Origin: Deltaproteobacteria bacterium | GTDB lineage: Bacteria; Desulfobacterota; Desulfarculia; Adiutricales; Adiutricaceae | Reading direction: 5' to 3' | Length of the DNA: 8,712 nt | NCBI GenBank assembly: GCA_031269135.1 | Contig: JAISZP010000072.1 | Span: forward strand, 1 to 8,712 | Shown here: in pieces, positions 5,072 to 8,712 of the stretch | How the letters are laid out: the number at the start of each line of letters is the position of its first letter | Numbering within the stretch: position 1 is the first letter of the stretch | Notes under the pieces: generated by a model | What the model was told of the DNA's origin: nothing | What the model saw: only the letters and a program-made list of their open reading frames with translations | The model's database searches: none | Made by a program: the position numbers and the translations under genes

Positions 5072-6649
5072 CTATTTGATGGCCCGGTAAGGTCTAAAAT
5101 CGATATTGTATTTTTCCATCCTAAGGCTCATTTTTCTCTCCGTCAAACCTAGAATGGCGGCCGCCTGAGTCACGTGGCCGCAGGTGGCTTCCAAGGCCTC
5201 AGTTATCATGGTTTTTTCCAAATGAGCCACAGCGTCGTCGAGTCCTTTCGGCTTCGCTTCGTCTTCTTTGCCTTGGAGCCAAACGGGCAGGTGTCTGGCC
5301 TCTATGATGCCCTCAGGGCCGCACAGCACCACCGCTCTTTCGATTATGTTCTCAAGTTCCCGTATGTTTCCCGGCCATTGGTAAACTCTCAGGAGTCGGT
5401 AAGCGTCGCTCGATATGAGGATAGGCTTTTCTTGGTCGGCGGAAAATTTTTTGGCGAAGTTTTCCGCCAAATCCATTATGTCCTCCACCCTTTTGCGCAG
5501 GGGCGGGAGAGAGAGGGGAAAGACGCTGAGCCGGTAGTATAGATCCATCCGAAACAGGCCCTCTTCGGCCATTTTTTCCAAATTGCGGTTGGTGGCGGCT
5601 ATCAGTCTTACATCGACCTTAATGGTCTCTCCGCCTCCCAAGCGTTCAAATTCCTTTTCCTGAATGACCCTCAAGAGTTTGGCCTGAGTGGCCAAGCTCA
5701 TGTCTCCGACCTCGTCCAAAAACAGCGTCCCTCCATGGGCCATCTCAAAACGGCCTTTACGACCGCTGATCGCTCCGGTGAAAGCCCCTCGTTCGTGGCC
5801 GAAGAGTTCGCTTTCGACCAAGCCCTCGGGGAGAGCGGCGCAGTTGACTTTGATGAAGGGCTGCCCGGCTCTGAGGCTGTTGGAGTGGATCAGGCCGGCG
5901 ATCATTTCTTTGCCGGTACCGCTCTCGCCTCTTATCAAAACGGTCACGTTGGTGGCGGCGACCTGAGCCACCTCTTCGAGGATGTTTCGCAAGGCCTTGG
6001 ATTGCCCGACCATCTGACCGATTTTGAAGTTTTGATTCAAGATCGCCTGCAGTCTGCGGTTTTCCTCAATCATGGCCTCATGACGCAGCGAAAAGTCGCG
6101 TCTTACCCCAACCGCTCGGGCGATCAGGGTGGCCAGCACCGTCAGAAGGCGCATGTCTTCTTCAAGATGCACGCCGTCGCCGAAGAGCCTGTCGGCCGAT
6201 ATGGCGCCGATGGTGTGGCCGTCTAGGATGATGGGGACGCAAATAAAGGCGATATCTTCCTTTTTTAGATCGCGCGTCTTGGTGCGATTTAAAAATAAAG
6301 GCTCCTGGGAGACGTTCGGGACCACCATCGCTTGACCTGTGGCCGTGACCCGGCCTATGACGCCTTCTCCCGACTTGTAGCGGGCCCTTTTGCGGGCGGT
6401 CGAATTGTGGCCGAAAGAGGCTTCCATGACGATCTCGCCGTTAGGGTTGATCATATAGAAGCCGCCCCTCATCATGCCGGTGTACTTGGCCATGAGAGTC
6501 AAGGCCTGGTCGAGATGGTCCGATATTTCGGAAGTGGAGCCGTTCAAAGCCTGGCTGACTTCAAAAAGGAGTCTTAACTCACTGGCTCTATCCTTGATTT
6601 GGACTTCGTTATCGTCTTGTTTGATCGTCAAAATATTCTTCCGGGACAA
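5072..6649 (-). CDS. Sigma-54-dependent transcriptional activator, NifA/FhlA-like (GAF, AAA+, HTH)
   Basis: This 525-residue cytoplasmic activator would bind upstream of -24/-12 promoters and use ATP to open complexes formed by RNA polymerase with sigma-54. Domains: GAF sensor about 28-182; short helical linker 185-205; AAA+ domain about 211-380 with Walker A GESGTGKE (241-248), the sigma-54 contact loop GAFTGA (288-293) and Walker B GGTLFLDE (306-313); lid WPGNIRELENII (425-436); Fis-type HTH about 491-513. The GAF-plus-short-linker layout and the C-terminal HTH resemble NifA, but the linker cysteines of oxygen-sensing NifA are absent and no nif genes are in view, so the regulon is unknown. 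The start is ambiguous: the longest frame begins at TTG 6649 with no clear ribosome-binding site, while TTG at 6631 (codon 7) has GGAAGA (6642-6637) at a proper distance. An in-frame stop lies just upstream, so the gene cannot extend further. It follows carB by 75 bp and ends in a strong terminator. Confidence 0.88.
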   Translation of the reverse strand: MSRKNILTIKQDDNEVQIKDRASELRLLFEVSQALNGSTSEISDHLDQALTLMAKYTGMMRGGFYMINPNGEIVMEASFGHNSTARKRARYKSGEGVIGRVTATGQAMVVPNVSQEPLFLNRTKTRDLKKEDIAFICVPIILDGHTIGAISADRLFGDGVHLEEDMRLLTVLATLIARAVGVRRDFSLRHEAMIEENRRLQAILNQNFKIGQMVGQSKALRNILEEVAQVAATNVTVLIRGESGTGKEMIAGLIHSNSLRAGQPFIKVNCAALPEGLVESELFGHERGAFTGAISGRKGRFEMAHGGTLFLDEVGDMSLATQAKLLRVIQEKEFERLGGGETIKVDVRLIAATNRNLEKMAEEGLFRMDLYYRLSVFPLSLPPLRKRVEDIMDLAENFAKKFSADQEKPILISSDAYRLLRVYQWPGNIRELENIIERAVVLCGPEGIIEARHLPVWLQGKEDEAKPKGLDDAVAHLEKTMITEALEATCGHVTQAAAILGLTERKMSLRMEKYNIDFRPYRAIK

Positions 6650-6668
6650 AAGTCTTTGTTAGGTGTCT

Positions 6669-6696
6669 AATATCAACGAAAGGCTGAGGCAATCAA
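6669..6696 (-). promoter_or_regulatory. Possible weak promoter for the sigma-54 activator gene
   Basis: On the minus strand TTGATT (6696-6691) is followed after 16 bp by GATATT (6674-6669), 4 of 6 matches to the -10 consensus. It would start transcription about 15-20 bp before the TTG codons. It is a weak match and the gene could instead be read through from carB, whose stop is not followed by a good terminator. Confidence 0.25.
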
Positions 6697-6724
6697 TGAG
6701 AAGGAGCGTTTAAAAAACGGCTTT

Positions 6725-8712
6725 TTAGTGATAGTCCTGAAGCGGAGAGATTCTCCAGTTGGACTTCTTCATCTCCTTCAAGCCTTCCACCGCGACGGTC
6801 AGACCGGCCATAGTCGTGATTAACGTGACCCCTCGGTTGATGGCTTCCGCTCTTATGACTGTCGCGTCTTTGGCTGAGGTGGACCCGCTTATGGTGTTGA
6901 CCAGCAGCTGAATCTGCCCGTCTCGAAGGAAATCCAACAGATTCGGTCGTTTATGGCGCAGCTTGACTAACAGTTCTGAGGCCAGCCCCGCGTCTTTGAG
7001 CACCTGGTGCGTGCCGGGGGTGGCGTGGATGGCGTAGCCCATGGCGATCAGATCCGCCGCCAGCGGAACCAACAAGGGCTTGTCGCGATCGCAGACCGTC
7101 AAGACCACGTTTCCGGAGTCGGGTATGGTCATGCCTGCGGCGCTTTGGGCCTTTAAAAAGGCCAAGCCGAACTGACTATCCAGCCCCATGACCTCGCCGG
7201 TGGAGTGCATCTCCGGGCCAAGGTCCACTTCGGCTCCTCTGAAGCGGGTCCAGGGGAGCACCGCTTCTTTTACGGCGTAATAATCGATGGGCCGCTCGGC
7301 GTCGAAACCGGCTTCCATCAGGTTTTGACCGGCCATGACCTTAGCCGCCGCCTGGATTAGGGGACGACCAGTCGCCTTGGCGACGAAGGGCGCCGTCCGT
7401 GAGGCTCTGGGATTGGCTTCCAGCACGTAAACCACCCCATTGCAGACCGCAAACTGGATATTCATCAGCCCTTTGACTCCCAACGCGAGACCTAACTTTT
7501 CCGTCTGCGCCCTTATCTCGTCTTGGATGGACTTGGGGAGAGTAAATGGCGGAATCGAGCAGCACGAGTCCCCGGAGTGGACCCCGGCGCGTTCGATGTG
7601 CTCCATGATGGCGGCTATGACCACCCTCTCTCCGTCGGCCACCGCGTCGACGTCGACTTCGACGGCGTCATCGAGGAATTTATCGACCAGGATCGGGTTT
7701 TCCTTGCCCAGGTTTAGGTCCGTCGCGCTGAAAGCCGCAACGTACGCCAGAAGGTCCGCTTGATGGTGGATTATGCGCATGGCCCTTCCGCCCAAGACGA
7801 AGGATGGCCTGACTATGATGGGGTAGCCGATGCGGTCGGCGACCGATAAGGCGCTTTGGCTGTCTTGGGCCATGCCGCTGGGGGGCTGGGTGAGTTTAAG
7901 TTTGTTCACCAGTTCGTTCCAGCCGTTGCGGTCTTCGGCCGTGAAGATTGATTGAGGATCGGTCCCCCATATGGGAACGCCTCGGTCTTTCAGGGCCTGA
8001 GCGAGATTCAACGGAGTTTGCCCGCCTAATTGGACGATGACTCCGTCGGGCTTTTCCTGGTGAAAGACCGACAGCACGTCTTCCAAGGTGACCGGTTCGA
8101 AATAGAGGCGTCCCACGGCGTCGTAATCGGTGGAGACGGTCTCAGGGTTCGAGTTGACCATAATGGTCTCCAGCCCCATCGACTCGAACGCCTGGGAGGC
8201 TTTCACGCAGCAGTAATCGAATTCGATTCCCTGGCCTATGCGGTTCGGGCCTCCGCCGAGGATCATGACCTTTTTTCGGGGCGAAGCCGTCCTGACGGGC
8301 GCCGGAGGCGAAGTCGGAGAATCGTAGCTGGAGTAATAGTAAGGGGTGGAAGCGCTGAATTCGCCGGCGCAGGTGTCGACCTGACGGAAGTGAGGCATGA
8401 CGCCGGCCTTGAGACGAAGATCGGTCAGGTTCGCGCCCGTCAGTTTAGACTGCGAGTGCGTTTTGGAGACGATCTTCGCGATATGGACATCGCTGAAGCC
8501 CTGGGCTTTGACCTTGCGCCAAACGGCGGCCGAGGGATTTTCTCCCGAGAGCAAAGTCTCGGAAAATGGACCGCTGATGTATTTCTCGGTTTGGAGAATA
8601 AGCGTCAGCTGCGAGACGAACCAGGGATCGAAACCTGTGAGGGCGCAGGCTTCGGTCTCGCTGAGACCTAGCGATAAGGCGTCGTAGAGCTGGGCTAAAC
8701 GTTCGGGATCGG
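6725..8712 (-). CDS. carB: Carbamoyl-phosphate synthase large subunit, C-terminal part (cut by window edge)
   Basis: CarB makes carbamoyl phosphate from bicarbonate, ATP and glutamine-derived ammonia (the glutaminase is CarA) for pyrimidine and arginine synthesis. About 661 residues are visible, against about 1,073 for a whole enzyme; the first ATP-grasp half lies beyond the right edge. The frame runs open to the edge (DPERLAQLYDALSLGLSE...), so the TTG at 8554 is not a start. Visible in order: the oligomerisation domain; the start of the second synthetase half, KKVMILGGGPNRIGQGIEFD; the second ATP-grasp domain, including GYPIIVRPSFVLGGRAM and LEANPRASRTAPFVAKATG; and the C-terminal MGS-like allosteric domain, from about NVVLTVCDRDKP through ATPGTHQVLKDAG to SPLQDYH. 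All look intact. The minus-strand neighbour downstream is the sigma-54 activator, 75 bp away, possibly co-transcribed. GC-rich codon use here is probably the host norm. Confidence 0.95.
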   Translation of the reverse strand, partial: DPERLAQLYDALSLGLSETEACALTGFDPWFVSQLTLILQTEKYISGPFSETLLSGENPSAAVWRKVKAQGFSDVHIAKIVSKTHSQSKLTGANLTDLRLKAGVMPHFRQVDTCAGEFSASTPYYYSSYDSPTSPPAPVRTASPRKKVMILGGGPNRIGQGIEFDYCCVKASQAFESMGLETIMVNSNPETVSTDYDAVGRLYFEPVTLEDVLSVFHQEKPDGVIVQLGGQTPLNLAQALKDRGVPIWGTDPQSIFTAEDRNGWNELVNKLKLTQPPSGMAQDSQSALSVADRIGYPIIVRPSFVLGGRAMRIIHHQADLLAYVAAFSATDLNLGKENPILVDKFLDDAVEVDVDAVADGERVVIAAIMEHIERAGVHSGDSCCSIPPFTLPKSIQDEIRAQTEKLGLALGVKGLMNIQFAVCNGVVYVLEANPRASRTAPFVAKATGRPLIQAAAKVMAGQNLMEAGFDAERPIDYYAVKEAVLPWTRFRGAEVDLGPEMHSTGEVMGLDSQFGLAFLKAQSAAGMTIPDSGNVVLTVCDRDKPLLVPLAADLIAMGYAIHATPGTHQVLKDAGLASELLVKLRHKRPNLLDFLRDGQIQLLVNTISGSTSAKDATVIRAEAINRGVTLITTMAGLTVAVEGLKEMKKSNWRISPLQDYH

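Noticed and set aside
5174..6226. Plus-strand open frames opposite the sigma-54 activator
   Set aside because: The minus-strand protein has complete GAF, AAA+ and HTH motifs; the opposite frames are shadows with no recognisable domain.
5072..6649. Oxygen-sensing NifA of the rhizobial type
   Set aside because: The cysteines that follow the central domain in that type are missing: only single, widely spaced cysteines occur (about 137, 270, 443 and 490).
6707..6727. Terminator after carB from the CGTTT/AAACG inverted repeat
   Set aside because: The stem is 5 bp of mostly A-T pairs with a three-base loop and no suitable U-tract after it; too weak to call.
8030..8671. 213-codon plus-strand open frame opposite carB
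   Set aside because: It is antisense to a highly conserved CarB reading; long antisense frames are expected opposite GC-rich coding DNA.

Overview
This window looks like chromosomal DNA of an anaerobic proteobacterium-like organism. It is most likely from the Desulfobacterota (old Deltaproteobacteria), but this is a weak inference: it rests on a CarB ending in ...SPLQDYH and a NifA/FhlA-type sigma-54 activator, and no rRNA or other marker gene is present. Two unrelated insertion sequences and an AT-rich gene tail suggest a mobile-element-rich, actively rearranging stretch.

Layout from left to right. Positions 1-258 are the left flank, with at most the last ~45 codons of an unidentified gene (ending at 138), then AT-rich sequence with no recognisable gene. 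Positions 259-2117 are an apparently complete IS1634-family (IS4-related) insertion sequence. It has 27-bp inverted repeats matching at 26 positions, a near-consensus sigma-70 promoter (416-444), a good ribosome-binding site and one intact 537-residue DDE transposase whose stop codon lies inside the right inverted repeat. Positions 2298-2915 encode a small membrane CDP-alcohol phosphatidyltransferase with a complete catalytic signature. Its first half is GC-richer and its second half strikingly AT-rich. Positions 3013-4943 are a second, unrelated IS (ISLre2/ISKra4-like) on the minus strand, with weaker inverted repeats and an intact 593-residue transposase.

The right half holds two host genes on the minus strand: the 3' two-thirds of carB (carbamoyl-phosphate synthase large subunit, entering from the right edge and ending at 6725), then 75 bp later a 525-residue GAF/AAA+/HTH sigma-54-dependent activator (6649-5072). 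That gene is closed by a textbook rho-independent terminator (5047-5010). The second IS lies just beyond this terminator, so neither host gene is broken.

How the genes relate: carB (pyrimidine/arginine precursor supply) and the activator may be co-transcribed, since no strong terminator separates them. The phosphatidyltransferase sits alone between the two ISs with no lipid-pathway partner in view. No tRNA, rRNA, CRISPR, toxin-antitoxin or defence system is visible. The most interesting signals are regulatory or structural: a third copy of the IS1634 inverted-repeat core lying on its own transposase promoter, period-8 repeats on both sides of the second IS, and the composition break inside the phosphatidyltransferase. 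I did not find a convincing previously undescribed multi-gene system.
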